64,000 nt of DNA, taken from the NCBI RefSeq assembly GCF_900089755.1, contig NZ_FLOC01000009.1, forward strand, positions 62,001 to 126,000. Reading direction: 5' to 3'. The notes under the pieces were generated by a model. That model was not told where the DNA came from. It worked only from the letters and a program-made list of their open reading frames with translations, and searched no databases. Source of the stretch: Marinomonas aquimarina. GTDB taxonomy: Bacteria; Pseudomonadota; Gammaproteobacteria; Pseudomonadales; Marinomonadaceae. Positions 8,750 through 17,912 of this stretch are shown here, piece by piece; the first letter of the stretch is position 1, and each line of letters opens with the position of its first letter. The translations under genes were made by a program, and so were the position numbers.

Positions 8750-9385
8750 TCAATCGACTTGTTTTAAGCGCTGTTCAATCAGAGCCAACATTGGCCGATG
8801 ATCTTGGTAGTTGATTGGGATAGGCAAGAGTTGCTCACCAATCAGCAGCGCCAATGACGGGAAGGAATTGAGGCCAATATGACGGGCGTTTTCGATTTCT
8901 CGCTCGAGCAAAGCTTGTTCTTGCACATAGTGCATGTTGTGCAAGAAGCCTTCGCGATTGAGGCCAATCTGTTCGGCGCAATCTGCCAGCACATCTAGGT
9001 TGGAAGGGTTTTTAGCTTCTAAGTAATAGGCCTGCTGGATGGCGTGGTACATCTCCATCTCAAGGTTACTGTCGCGCGCCACCATACAAGAACGGTTAGC
9101 TGGGTAAGTGGAGCGACGTGGCTCTGTATGGCGCCAGAAGTCATAGTTAAATTCTGTACCCAATTCACTGGCAATACGTTGCCAAGTGGCTTCGAGTTTC
9201 TGGCGCATGGCCATCGGCATGGGCACATCCGAATCCGGAGCTAGACCCCCAAGCATAGGCTGAATGACAAGCTCATCACGCTCGATACGCTTTGCTAAGG
9301 CTGTTTGCAGGGCTTGCCAAGTAGGGCGAAATCCCCAACACCAGCTGCACATGGGGTCATAGCAATAAATTAACGTAGCGGTCAT
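8750..9385 (-). CDS. DsbA-family thioredoxin-fold protein with a CSWC site
   Basis: A 211-residue DsbA-fold protein starting MTATLIYCYDPMCSWCWGF, with the redox pair C13-S-W-C16 directly after the first strand, and the cis-Pro loop likely at NSFPSLALLIG near residue 173. There is no signal peptide, so it acts in the cytosol. Cytosolic relatives of this type (FrnE-like or isomerase-like) act as thiol oxidoreductases or glutathione-dependent isomerases; the substrate is unknown. It lies downstream of the aminotransferase gene but that gene has its own terminator, so it is probably transcribed separately. Confidence 0.8.
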   Translation of the reverse strand: MTATLIYCYDPMCSWCWGFRPTWQALQTALAKRIERDELVIQPMLGGLAPDSDVPMPMAMRQKLEATWQRIASELGTEFNYDFWRHTEPRRSTYPANRSCMVARDSNLEMEMYHAIQQAYYLEAKNPSNLDVLADCAEQIGLNREGFLHNMHYVQEQALLEREIENARHIGLNSFPSLALLIGEQLLPIPINYQDHRPMLALIEQRLKQVD

Positions 9386-9410
9386 GTGTTACTCCAAATT
9401 TTGGGCAATA

Positions 9411-9445
9411 AAAAAGCCAGCTAAGGGATACCCTAGCTGGCTTTT
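9411..9445 (-). terminator. Rho-independent terminator of the aspartate aminotransferase gene
   Basis: Read on the minus strand, a stem of AAAAGCCAGCTAGGG pairs with CCTTAGCTGGCTTTT and runs into T residues. It lies 20 bases after the stop codon. Confidence 0.85.
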
Positions 9446-9465
9446 CATTATTAAGCGATCAATGC

Positions 9466-10662
9466 TTAGTTCGCAAGAACCTTAGCAATGGCTTCACACA
9501 GTGGTTCCATGTTGTCTTTGGTCATACCAGCAACGCTGATACGGCCAGAACCGACGATGTAGATACCGAACTCTTGGCGTAGTTGTGCGACTTGATCTGG
9601 GTTTAGACCAGAGAAAGAGAACATACCGTTCTGTTGTGAGATGAACGAGAAGTCCTGCTCAACGCCTTTCGCACGCAGTGTGCTAACGAATAGGCTACGC
9701 ATTTCGTGAATACGAGTACGCATTGCTTGAAGTTCCATTTCCCATAGGCTGCGTAGCTGTGGGTTAGTTAGCACTTCAGTTACTACTGCCGCACCGTGTG
9801 ATGGTGGGTTAGAGTAGTTAGCACGGATGCAACGCTTCACTTGTGAGAACGCTGCGTCAGCGTGTTCTGCCGTTTCACAGATCACAGTGATGGCACCGAC
9901 ACGCTCGTTGTACAAACCGAAGTTCTTCGAGAATGAGTTAGCGATCAGCATCTCTTGTACTTGGTCTAGGAAGACACGTAGACCCGCTGCGTCTTCTTCT
10001 AAACCTGAGCCGAAACCTTGGTAAGCGAAGTCAAACAATGGCAAGAAACCTTGTTTGCTGCAAAGCTTCGCCAATTGTGCCCACTGTTCAGTGGTTGGAT
10101 CGATACCTGTTGGGTTGTGACAGCAGCCGTGGAATAGCACCACATCGCCTGCAGGCACTTGCGAAAGGCTGGCTAGCATAGCTTCGAAGTCTAGTGACTT
10201 TGACGCTGCGTCGTAGTACGCGTAGCTACCTACTTCTAGGCCAACAGATTGGAAGATTGCTTGGTGGTTCGCCCAAGTTGGGTTGCTGACCCAAACGGTT
10301 GCACCTGGCATGTGTTTCTTGATGAACTCAGCCGCAATACGTAACGCACCAGTACCACCTGGAGATTGCGCCGTGTGAGCACGTTGTTTCGTGATGACAT
10401 CGTGGTCTGCACCAAATAGCAATTCCTGTACAGCATTACGGTACGCTTCAGTACCTTCGATGCTTAGGTAGCTCTTGGTTTTCTCGGTTTCTACTAAGCG
10501 CTCTTCAGCTTGCTTAACAGACTTTAGAATTGGCGTCGCGCCGAGCTCATCTTTGTACACACCTACGCCCAAGTTAATCTTGTTCGGGTTTGGATCGTTA
10601 CGATAAGCATCATTTAAGCCGAGAATTGGATCAGCTGGTGCAACTTGAATGTTTTCGAACAT
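9466..10662 (-). CDS. Aspartate/aromatic aminotransferase (class I, AspC/TyrB type)
   Basis: Catalyses reversible transfer of the amino group between aspartate or aromatic amino acids and 2-oxoglutarate. Counting from ATG 10662 (398 residues), the cofactor residues are N183 in NPTG, D211 and Y214 in [10 protein letters not shown], the Schiff-base K246 in NSFSKNFGL, and R374 in GSGRISVAG, which binds the substrate carboxylate. GGGGAG six bases upstream fixes the ATG; an upstream in-frame start at 10677 lacks a site. AspC and TyrB cannot be separated by eye, so no symbol is given. A terminator follows. Confidence 0.92.
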   Translation of the reverse strand: MFENIQVAPADPILGLNDAYRNDPNPNKINLGVGVYKDELGATPILKSVKQAEERLVETEKTKSYLSIEGTEAYRNAVQELLFGADHDVITKQRAHTAQSPGGTGALRIAAEFIKKHMPGATVWVSNPTWANHQAIFQSVGLEVGSYAYYDAASKSLDFEAMLASLSQVPAGDVVLFHGCCHNPTGIDPTTEQWAQLAKLCSKQGFLPLFDFAYQGFGSGLEEDAAGLRVFLDQVQEMLIANSFSKNFGLYNERVGAITVICETAEHADAAFSQVKRCIRANYSNPPSHGAAVVTEVLTNPQLRSLWEMELQAMRTRIHEMRSLFVSTLRAKGVEQDFSFISQQNGMFSFSGLNPDQVAQLRQEFGIYIVGSGRISVAGMTKDNMEPLCEAIAKVLAN

Positions 10663-10929
10663 GGTGACTCCCCGCAAGGGTTATATGTACTGTTTTTATT
10701 ATGCGTTAACGTTAAAAAAACCAGGCGTAATGTTACTCCAGAGTGAGGCGGTTCGCTATAAAAACAACGGCATTCTGTATCCAAATGCGACCAAAGTTGA
10801 CAAATGACGGGGCGAGAAAAGCAGCGTAGGGGAGGCTGTTGCCCAGATCTTTACAGGAGATGGGGAAATAAGGGTGAGCAGTCCCTATGGCATGATCCTA
10901 GAGACTGCCATATTGAAGAGGGCTGAGCG

Positions 10930-11127
10930 TTAGTCGTCCCAGCCGTCGGCGATCGCGTTATTTAAACGTTTTTCTTCTAAATAAGCTTCGATGGCCCGGC
11001 GTGCTTTCAGCATGCGCGCGCTGTCTTCCTTTTGGTTGCGCTCGTTTTCCTCTTTTTTAAGGCTGATGGAAGCGTATAACAAATCAGTTTTTACTTCGGA
11101 AACAGTTTCCGCTGGCGTACTCATCAT
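10930..11127 (-). CDS. Small PA3496-family protein
   Basis: A charged protein of 65 residues whose C-terminal part (ARRAIEAYLEEKRLNNAI followed by DGWDD) matches the pattern I know from the PA3496 family, described in databases as putative envelope-integrity proteins. There is no signal peptide or membrane segment. GAGG lies 6 bases before the ATG at 11127; a longer reading frame from 11166 lacks a ribosome-binding site. Between it and the aminotransferase gene (10678-10929) I see only the short palindrome TTAACGTTAA. Confidence 0.65.
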   Translation of the reverse strand: MMSTPAETVSEVKTDLLYASISLKKEENERNQKEDSARMLKARRAIEAYLEEKRLNNAIADGWDD

Positions 11128-11293
11128 TTTTTCCTCACAGGTCCATTTCGGATGACAGAAATGCACACATCACTGTCATCGACAGGTGAAAAAAGTCAAA
11201 ATAGACAGACATCAAGACTTCAGTGATATAAAAAACGTAAAGCTGGTCAAAAATCAACCTATTTTTTTATGAAATTTTTATTGGCGGATACGA

Positions 11294-13504
11294 ATGGATG
11301 TTTCTTTTATCCTCGACGCTTTGAACGATAAGCAACGGGAAGCGGTGGCGGCACCACTGCAAAACAGCCTAGTGTTAGCGGGCGCAGGGTCAGGTAAAAC
11401 ACGCGTATTAGTGCATCGCATTGCGTGGTTGATGCATGCCTACGAGATCTCTCCTTACAGCCTAATGGCGGTGACCTTTACCAACAAAGCCGCCCGTGAA
11501 ATGCAGGGCCGTATTGAGCAACTGGTTGGCGTACCACCACAGGGCATGTGGGTCGGTACCTTCCACGGGATTGCGCACCGTTTGCTGCGTGCCCACTGGC
11601 GTGATGCGGGGTTGAAAGAGAACTTCCAAATCATGGACAGTGAAGATCAACTGCGTCTGGTAAAACGTATCATGCGCGAGATGAGCATCGACGAAACCCG
11701 CTGGCCGCCAAAACAAGTATGTTGGTTTATCAACGCGCAAAAAGACGAAGGTCGCCGCGCGGCCCATGTGCCGGACAGCCACGATCCGTTCTCCCGTGGT
11801 ATGCGCGAGATGTATTACCACTACGAAGAAGCCTGTGAGAAAAACGGCCTATTGGACTTTGGTGAGCTGTTGCTACGTGCCCATGAGCTGATGCTGACCA
11901 CACCAGCGTTGCTAAAACACTATCAACAGCGTTTTGTGCATGTGCTGGTGGACGAGTTTCAGGACACCAACACCATTCAGTACGCTTGGTTACGCCTAAT
12001 GGTCGGTGAGTCTGGCACCATTACTGCCGTCGGTGATGACGATCAGTCGATTTACGGCTGGCGTGGTGCAAAAATTGAAAACATTCATAATTTATCCAAT
12101 CACTTCAAAGACTTACATACCATTCGCCTAGAGCAAAACTACCGTTCCACCGGTCATATTCTGAAAGCGGCCAACGGTCTGATCACCAACAACGATGATC
12201 GCCTAGGCAAGGAACTGTGGACCGACAGTGGTGAGGGCGAGCCGATTTCGGTGTACGCCGGCTTTAACGAGCAGGACGAAGCACGCTTTATTATTGAGAT
12301 CATCAAAAAGTGGCGCGACGACGGCACGGCTCTGAAAGATATGGCGATTCTGTACCGTTCTAATGCCCAATCTCGCGTCATCGAGGAAGTGCTGGTTAGG
12401 GAACAGATTGCTTATCGTATCTATGGTGGACACAGATTCTACGACCGTCTAGAGATCAAAAATGCCTTGGCCTACGCTCGTTTGGCGATTGATCCGAATG
12501 ACGACGGCGCGATCGAGCGTGTCATCAACGTACCAACCCGTGGCATCGGCGAGCGCAGTATCGGCACCATCCGTGAAATCGCCCGTGATCAAGGCTGCTC
12601 CATGTGGCAAGCGGCGGATCAGATCGTTACCCACGGGTTATTGCCAGCCCGAGCTGCCAACGCCATCAAAGGCTTTATGCAGCTGATCCAAGGCATGGCG
12701 GGCACCTTGCAGAACCCCGACCTTGGTCTAGGTGATATCTTTGATCAGATTATCGCCGAAGCCGGCCTGATTCCTTATCATGAAAAGGAAAAAGGTGAGA
12801 AGGGCGAAGCCCGAGTGGAAAACTTAAAAGAGTTGGTGAACGCTGCCAGTGGCTTTAACTGGCTGGAAACCGATGAAGAATTCAGTTCGCCAATGATGGC
12901 GTTCTTGGATCAAGCCGTGCTGGACGCCGGTGAAGCGCAAGCGGACGAATACCAAGACTCGGTACAGCTGATGACCTTGCACTCCGCCAAAGGTTTGGAA
13001 TTCCCATTGGTGTTCCTAGCGGGTGTCGAGGAAAACCTGTTCCCAAACCGTATGTCGTTTGAAGAACCGGGACGCTTAGAAGAAGAGCGCCGTCTGTGTT
13101 ACGTGGGCATCACCCGCGCCATGCAGAAGCTCTACATCACCTACGCGGAATCGCGTCGCTTGTACGGCTCGGAATCCTTTAACAGCCCATCGCGCTTTAT
13201 TCGTGAGATTCCAGAAGAGTGCTTGGAAGAAGTGCGTCTACGCTCGCAAGTGGCACGCCCTGTGTCCATGCAGCGTCCAGACTACTCCGCCACCCTGCAA
13301 CGTCAGAACCAAAATATCATGCAAGGCCACACCGTACCGGACACTAATGTCTCCATGGGCGATCGTGTGAAGCACCCGATCTTTGGTGAAGGCTTGGTGG
13401 TGAACTACGAAGGTCAAGGCCCCCAAGCCCGCGTTCAAGTGAACTTCGACGACGCTGGCACCAAGTGGCTGGTACTGTCTTTTGCTAAGTTGGAAGTCTT
13501 GTAG
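11294..13504 (+). CDS. uvrD: DNA helicase II UvrD
   Basis: A 736-residue superfamily 1A 3'-5' helicase acting in nucleotide excision repair and mismatch repair. Motifs in order: Q motif LNDKQREAV (10-18), Walker A AGAGSGKT (29-36), Ia AVTFTNKAAREM, Walker B DEFQDTN, motif III GDDDQSIYGWRGA, motif IV EQNYRST, motif V MTLHSAKGLEF and motif VI YVGITRAMQ. The C-terminal segment (DRVKHPIFGEGLVVNYEGQG) is the Tudor-like RNA-polymerase-binding domain found in UvrD rather than Rep. The upstream 127 bases hold no obvious site. Confidence 0.95.
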   Translation: MDVSFILDALNDKQREAVAAPLQNSLVLAGAGSGKTRVLVHRIAWLMHAYEISPYSLMAVTFTNKAAREMQGRIEQLVGVPPQGMWVGTFHGIAHRLLRAHWRDAGLKENFQIMDSEDQLRLVKRIMREMSIDETRWPPKQVCWFINAQKDEGRRAAHVPDSHDPFSRGMREMYYHYEEACEKNGLLDFGELLLRAHELMLTTPALLKHYQQRFVHVLVDEFQDTNTIQYAWLRLMVGESGTITAVGDDDQSIYGWRGAKIENIHNLSNHFKDLHTIRLEQNYRSTGHILKAANGLITNNDDRLGKELWTDSGEGEPISVYAGFNEQDEARFIIEIIKKWRDDGTALKDMAILYRSNAQSRVIEEVLVREQIAYRIYGGHRFYDRLEIKNALAYARLAIDPNDDGAIERVINVPTRGIGERSIGTIREIARDQGCSMWQAADQIVTHGLLPARAANAIKGFMQLIQGMAGTLQNPDLGLGDIFDQIIAEAGLIPYHEKEKGEKGEARVENLKELVNAASGFNWLETDEEFSSPMMAFLDQAVLDAGEAQADEYQDSVQLMTLHSAKGLEFPLVFLAGVEENLFPNRMSFEEPGRLEEERRLCYVGITRAMQKLYITYAESRRLYGSESFNSPSRFIREIPEECLEEVRLRSQVARPVSMQRPDYSATLQRQNQNIMQGHTVPDTNVSMGDRVKHPIFGEGLVVNYEGQGPQARVQVNFDDAGTKWLVLSFAKLEVL

Positions 13505-13570
13505 GTTCTTCAGTTTTGGCGTTTGAGAGGTCTTCTGCGACAGTCAGTGGGAGGCCTCTTCCCGTTACCT

Positions 13571-13623
13571 AATTTGCTTGCGACAGTCTCGTTCCTCGAC
13601 CCGACAGCGCAAATCAGGCAAAC
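13571..13623 (+). repeat. REP-like element, left copy of an inverted pair
   Basis: It begins AATTTGCTTGCGAC and ends GCGCAAATCAGGCAAAC, so its ends pair with each other (ATTTGC..GCG with CGCAAAT) around a centre TCGTTCCTCGA. It is also the inverse complement of 13727-13786 over most of its length, with small gaps. Confidence 0.7.
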
Positions 13624-13726
13624 GGGAATAGGCTTGAAAGCTTTGCATAGGGAATATTAGTGCTTTTAAAACGGATTTATTAAAGGCGGTAGCCAAATTT
13701 CAGAAGCCATTAGGGCTGGGTCTTGT

Positions 13727-13786
13727 GTTTGATTTGCGCTGACGCGTCGGTGTCGAGGGACGAGACGAGACAGGCGCAAGCAAATT
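13727..13786 (-). repeat. REP-like element, right copy of an inverted pair
   Basis: Inverse complement of the left copy: GTTTGATTTGCGCTGACG at one end, GGCGCAAGCAAATT at the other, with TCGAGGGACGAGAC at the centre. About 100 bases of unique sequence separate the two copies, which gives the layout of a small BIME (a paired REP cluster). Confidence 0.7.
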
Positions 13787-13899
13787 GAATACAAGAGTCA
13801 GACCATCTAAAAGCCTTGCAGAACCAAAAAACCAAAGCGCCCCAGCAACCAAAACCCTGCTACTATGAAGCAAATAGACTGAAGTAGAAGGGGAGCATT

Positions 13900-14952
13900 A
13901 TGACCATTCGAGTTGGCATTATTGGGTTTGGTTTATCTGGCCGTGTGTTTCACGCGCCGTTTGTGGCGCATCAAGCTGAGATGACGCTGTCGTATATTTG
14001 CTCCTCTAAGCCCCAAGAAGTGCATAAATACTGGCCTGATGTCACCGTGGTCAGCGATGCCGATGCGTTGATTACTGGTGATGATATCGATCTGGTGGTG
14101 ATCACCACGCCTAATGAACTGCATTTCCCGCAGGCCAAGTTAGCGCTGAAGTCTGGCAAGCATGTATTACTAGAAAAGCCGTCGGTGACGGAAATCGAAC
14201 AAGTCGAAGAGCTGTGCCGCCTTGCTTACGATAAAGGGTTAACCTTCACGGTTTATCAAAACCGCCGCTTTGATGGTGATTTCTTACGTTTACAAGAACT
14301 GCTAGAAACCGGTGAATTAGGCCAGCTAAAGCAATTGGAAAGCCGCTTTGATCGTTTCCGCCCAGCGGTACAGCAACGTTGGCGCGAACAACCGGGTGTT
14401 GGCACCGGGATTTTCTGGGATCTCGGGCCCCATGTGTTAGATCAAGCCTTGGCACTTTTGGGTATACCTGACTGGATACAGGCCAATATAGACACACTAC
14501 GAGAAGACGGCGCTGCGCCAGATTCTTTTGAAATTGAGCTGGCGTACGGTAAGCGTCGTGTGCGCTTGGGGGCCAGTTTATTTGAAGCGGGGGAAATGCG
14601 TCGCTATAACGCCCGTTTTGATGGCGGTTCTTGGCATTGCTACGGCTTAGATGCCCAAGAAGATGCCCTGCGTGCAGGGCAGTTACCTGGGCAAGACGAT
14701 TTCGCTAGTCCCACGCAAAAAGCCTTGTGTTATCACGCATCGAGCCAAGATGACATCAGGGCTTCCGAGGAAGCCATCGGTGCGGGGCGCTATGTGGAGT
14801 TTTATCAGCAACTGACGGATGCGATCCAAGGTCGTGGTGAAGCGCCGGTGTCGAAGCGCCATGCCTGTGAGCTGGTGTACGCGATGAATTTGGCCCTGCA
14901 AGCGGCGCAAACGGGCGAGCGCAAGGCTTGGTATTACACCAGTCCGTTTTAA
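13900..14952 (+). CDS. Gfo/Idh/MocA-family NAD(P)-dependent oxidoreductase
   Basis: A 350-residue dehydrogenase of the glucose-fructose oxidoreductase family. The Rossmann loop VGIIGFGLSGR occupies residues 5-15, the family's catalytic-lysine motif is LLEKPSVTE (residues 90-98), and WDLGPHVLDQAL (near residue 170) is the conserved Asp-x-Gly-x-His helix. The closest pattern I recall is E. coli YdgJ/YhhX, proteins of undefined substrate. It appears to be a single-gene unit, upstream of the TRAP binding-protein genes but separated from them by 285 bases. Confidence 0.85.
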   Translation: MTIRVGIIGFGLSGRVFHAPFVAHQAEMTLSYICSSKPQEVHKYWPDVTVVSDADALITGDDIDLVVITTPNELHFPQAKLALKSGKHVLLEKPSVTEIEQVEELCRLAYDKGLTFTVYQNRRFDGDFLRLQELLETGELGQLKQLESRFDRFRPAVQQRWREQPGVGTGIFWDLGPHVLDQALALLGIPDWIQANIDTLREDGAAPDSFEIELAYGKRRVRLGASLFEAGEMRRYNARFDGGSWHCYGLDAQEDALRAGQLPGQDDFASPTQKALCYHASSQDDIRASEEAIGAGRYVEFYQQLTDAIQGRGEAPVSKRHACELVYAMNLALQAAQTGERKAWYYTSPF

Positions 14953-15012
14953 GCGACGCTCGTGCATTTTGCGCCATAAACCGCGATTTTTATCGCCTTA
15001 AACGTCAAATTT

Positions 15013-15045
15013 AACGAAATTCTAACGATCGTTTAGAATTTCGTT
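15013..15045. repeat. 13-bp-arm palindrome between the oxidoreductase and the first TRAP binding-protein gene
   Basis: AACGAAATTCTAA and TTAGAATTTCGTT are perfect inverse complements around CGATCGT. No T run follows, so it is not an intrinsic terminator on the plus strand; it may be an operator or a factor-dependent termination point. It lies about 190 bases before the dctP-like gene. Confidence 0.6.
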
Positions 15046-15237
15046 GAGTTGATCAACAAAGCGTCATACCATTTCGCCGCGTACCGACTCCGGTGCGATT
15101 CAAACGTCTACAAAAACAACAATACCGCCGTTTATCTCATGTATACCATGCCAAGGATGTTGCTTTGGCGTGTCCAATTTCCTGTCTCAGGCCATCAGAG
15201 CGTGAACAGTGATTAACTAGCTTTTCTGAGGAAAACC

Positions 15238-16362
15238 ATGAAAACAATCGCGAATTTCGGCAAATTAGCGCTGGCTGGTTTGTTGTCATTAACTTTGGCT
15301 GCCTGCGGTGGCAGTAACGAAACGGCTTCATCTGAATCCACGCAAGCAGCTCCGGTTGCGAAAGCCGAGCCCATCGAATGGAAAATGGTCACCACTTGGC
15401 CGAAAAACTTCCCAGCCTTGGGCACTGGCGCTGAAAAACTGGCGCAAAACATTACCGCTATGTCTGGCGGTCGTCTAAAAGTCAAAGTGTACGCAGCGGG
15501 CGAATTGGTCCCTGCATTGGAAGCCTTTGATGCGGTCTCTCGTGGCACAGCACAAATGGGTCACGCCGCGTCTTACTACTGGAAAGGCAAAGTGCCTGCG
15601 GCGCAGTTCTTCACCACCACACCGTTTGGTCTAACGGCACAAGAGATGAACTCTTGGTTGTTCAGTGGCGGCGGTATGGAACTGTGGCAAGAAATCTACG
15701 CACCGTTCAACATTATCCCTCTGGCGGCCGGTAACACTGGCGTGCAAATGGGTGGTTGGTTCAACAAAGAAATCAACTCGGTAGCGGACCTAAACGGTCT
15801 AAAAATGCGTATGCCAGGCCTTGGCGGTGAAGTGATCGCCCGTGCTGGTGCAACGGTCGTTAACATGCCAGGCAGTGAAATCTTCACCGCACTGCAAACC
15901 GGTGCCATCGATGCCACAGAATGGGTGGGTCCATACAATGACCTAGCGTTCGGTATCTACAAAGCGGCGAAATACTACTACTTCCCAGGTTGGCAAGAGC
16001 CAGGTTCAACCGTTGAAACCTTTATCAACAAAGACGCGTTTGCTGCGCTACCTGAAGATCTGCAGTTGATCGTGCGCGCGGCGGCACGCCAAGCCAATGC
16101 GGACATGCTCGATGAGTTCACCGCCTTGAATAACACGGCGCTGGAAACGCTATTGAATGAGCATAACGTTGAGCTAAAACGTTTCCCAGAGGATGTACTA
16201 GCAGAGCTGCGTACGGCATCGGACGAAGTGATGGCGGAAGTGGCAGCCAACGACCCAGCGAGTCAGAAAGTCTATGACTCGATGAAAGCGTTTAAAGAGA
16301 AAGTCATGAAGTGGCACGAAATCTCCGAACGTGCGTTGATTAACGCGCGTGCTGGCGAATAA
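15238..16362 (+). CDS. TRAP transporter solute-binding lipoprotein, first of three
   Basis: Periplasmic binding subunit of a tripartite ATP-independent transporter, 374 residues. The signal sequence ends in the lipobox LAAC with the lipidated cysteine at residue 23, followed by a Ser/Thr/Ala-rich linker. The mature part begins EWKMVTTWPKNFPALGTGAE and contains GELVPALEAFDAVSRGTAQM, MRMPGLGGEVI and GAIDATEWVGPYNDLAFG, a pattern of the COG4663 (mannitol/chloroaromatic, FcbT1/TakP-like) branch; related proteins bind 2-oxo acids or lactate, but the ligand here is unknown. GAGGAAAACC precedes the ATG. No permease gene is adjacent; the nearest TRAP permeases are at 30.8-32.7 kb. Confidence 0.9.
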   Translation: MKTIANFGKLALAGLLSLTLAACGGSNETASSESTQAAPVAKAEPIEWKMVTTWPKNFPALGTGAEKLAQNITAMSGGRLKVKVYAAGELVPALEAFDAVSRGTAQMGHAASYYWKGKVPAAQFFTTTPFGLTAQEMNSWLFSGGGMELWQEIYAPFNIIPLAAGNTGVQMGGWFNKEINSVADLNGLKMRMPGLGGEVIARAGATVVNMPGSEIFTALQTGAIDATEWVGPYNDLAFGIYKAAKYYYFPGWQEPGSTVETFINKDAFAALPEDLQLIVRAAARQANADMLDEFTALNNTALETLLNEHNVELKRFPEDVLAELRTASDEVMAEVAANDPASQKVYDSMKAFKEKVMKWHEISERALINARAGE

Positions 16363-16388
16363 TTTAAGTTAGCAACTTCATAACATTT

Positions 16389-16422
16389 AGCCCCTTAATC
16401 CCCTAGATTAAGGGGCTTTTTT
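16389..16422 (+). terminator. Rho-independent terminator after the first binding-protein gene
   Basis: An 11-bp stem AGCCCCTTAAT / ATTAAGGGGCT is followed by a run of six T (the last base of the stem included). Confidence 0.92.
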
Positions 16423-16464
16423 ATACTATCTAAGGCTGATTAAGACCAATTGCTAATGGGGATA

Positions 16465-16493
16465 TTGAGCAATTGTGGGGCAAAGCATAGTAT
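16465..16493 (+). promoter_or_regulatory. Sigma70-type promoter of the second binding-protein gene
   Basis: TTGAGC (16465-16470), a 17-base spacer and TAGTAT (16488-16493). The spacing is ideal and the same -35 and -10 hexamers, also 17 bases apart, recur before the third gene. Confidence 0.7.
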
Positions 16494-16549
16494 GCTGACT
16501 GCCAATACGTAACAACAATAATTGAATGAGCTTTCTAAGGGATATCTCC

Positions 16550-17671
16550 ATGATCAACGTAAATGCTTTTAGCAAGTGGACGCTTGCAGGGATCGCTGCC
16601 GCAACTTTGGTTGCCTGTGGTGGTTCTGAGCCATCTAGCAGTACCGAAACACAAGCCGCAGCGCCAGCCGCACCAGAAACCATCGAGTGGAAAATGGTCA
16701 CCACTTGGCCGAAGAACTTTCCGGCACTGGGCACAGGCGCGGAGCACTTGGCTGAGAGCATTACCGCGATGTCGGGTGGACGTATCAATGTTAAAGTCTA
16801 TGCCGCGGGTGAATTGGTGCCAGCGTTGGAAGCGTTTGATGCGGTGTCCCGTGGTACGGCACAGCTAAGCCATGGAGCGTCTTACTATTGGAAAGGCAAG
16901 GTACCAGCGGCGCAGTTCTTCACCACCGTACCCTATGGTTTAACGGCGCAAGAAATGAACTCTTGGCTGACTCAAGGCGGCGGTTTAGAGCTTTGGGAAG
17001 AGGTATACGAACCCTTTAATGTGATTCCTCTGGCGGCCGGTAACTCAGGTACGCAGATGGGTGGTTGGTTTAACAAAGAAATTAACTCGGTTGCCGACCT
17101 AAATGGTCTGAAAATGCGTATGCCAGGCCTAGGTGGTGAAGTCTTAGCGGATGCCGGTGTTACCGTCGTAAACATGCCAGGCAGTGAAATGTTCACCGCG
17201 CTGCAAACCGGAACCATTGATGCGACAGAGTTCGTCGGTCCTTACAATGACCTAGCGTTTGGCCTCTACAAAGCGGCGAAATACTACTACTACCCAGGCT
17301 GGCAAGAGCCGGGTTCTGCCATTGAAACTGTGATCAACAAAGACGCCTTCAGCGCCTTGCCAGAAGACCTACAGTTGATCGTGCGTGCGGCGGCGCGTCA
17401 GGCGAATGCCGAGATGCTAGACGAGTTCACTGCGATGAATAACAGCGCCCTAGAAACCTTGATCAATGAACATGGTGTGGTGCTAAAGCGCTTCCCTGAT
17501 GATGTGTTGGCAGAGTTTCGTGCTTCGACCGATGTGGTGATGGAACGAGTTGCAGCGAATGATCCTATGAGTCAGAAAGTGTACGACTCGATGAAGGACT
17601 TCAAACAGAAAGTGATGAAATGGAGCGATATCTCTGAGCGTGCCTTCATCAATGCGCGTTCAGCGGAATAA
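16550..17671 (+). CDS. TRAP transporter solute-binding lipoprotein, second of three
   Basis: Paralogue of its neighbours, 373 residues. Lipobox LVAC with the cysteine at residue 23; the mature part again begins EWKMVTTWPKNFPALGTGAE and keeps the long identical blocks AAYYWKGK-like (SYYWKGKVPAAQFFTT), NKEINSVADLNGLKMRMPGL and PYNDLAFGLYKAAKYYYYP. It is visibly closer to the first copy than to the third. The ATG at 16550 has AAGGGA eight bases upstream; the in-frame ATG at 16526 lacks a site. Where copy 1 has TEWVGPYND this one has TEFVGPYND, a change at a likely ligand-pocket position. It has its own promoter and terminator. Confidence 0.9.
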   Translation: MINVNAFSKWTLAGIAAATLVACGGSEPSSSTETQAAAPAAPETIEWKMVTTWPKNFPALGTGAEHLAESITAMSGGRINVKVYAAGELVPALEAFDAVSRGTAQLSHGASYYWKGKVPAAQFFTTVPYGLTAQEMNSWLTQGGGLELWEEVYEPFNVIPLAAGNSGTQMGGWFNKEINSVADLNGLKMRMPGLGGEVLADAGVTVVNMPGSEMFTALQTGTIDATEFVGPYNDLAFGLYKAAKYYYYPGWQEPGSAIETVINKDAFSALPEDLQLIVRAAARQANAEMLDEFTAMNNSALETLINEHGVVLKRFPDDVLAEFRASTDVVMERVAANDPMSQKVYDSMKDFKQKVMKWSDISERAFINARSAE

Positions 17672-17701
17672 TCTCTAGCAGAGCATTTGATGATCCATAA
17701 T

Positions 17702-17737
17702 AAAGCCCCTTAGTGATTGGACTAAGGGGCTTTTTTT
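17702..17737 (+). terminator. Rho-independent terminator after the second binding-protein gene
   Basis: Stem AAAGCCCCTTAGT / ACTAAGGGGCTTT with a 6-base loop and seven T. Confidence 0.92.
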
Positions 17738-17757
17738 GTGCAATTGCCAGCGGGGTG

Positions 17758-17786
17758 TTGAGCAATTTCCGTACAAAGCATAGTAT
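17758..17786 (+). promoter_or_regulatory. Sigma70-type promoter of the third binding-protein gene
   Basis: TTGAGC (17758-17763), 17 bases, TAGTAT (17781-17786). The surrounding 50 bases (from CAATTGCCAG onward) align with 16446-16499 before the second gene, so promoter and gene were duplicated together. Confidence 0.7.
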
Positions 17787-17912
17787 CGAGAGTGACCAAT
17801 GTGGAAGAAATAGGATCTTTCACTGGGTAGAGAGTGATCGATACACTCTGCTGCAATCCAGTCGTGAACTGACAAAAAGAATAATGTAACAAGTTTTCTG
17901 AGGGATACATCC

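Larger units (their letters stand above)
13505..13899. other. Gene-free stretch with a pair of inverted REP-like elements
   Basis: No reading frame with a plausible start is visible in these 395 bases. They hold two inverted copies of a hairpin-forming repeat, entered separately, and a poorly paired AGAGGTCT/AGGCCTCT stem just after uvrD. The Gfo/Idh gene follows with a ribosome-binding site (AAGGGGAG) before its ATG. Confidence 0.7.

Noticed and set aside
13505..13899. Insertion sequence with terminal inverted repeats
   Set aside because: Only about 100 bases lie between the inverted copies, with no transposase and no target duplication that I can see; REP-like elements explain it better.
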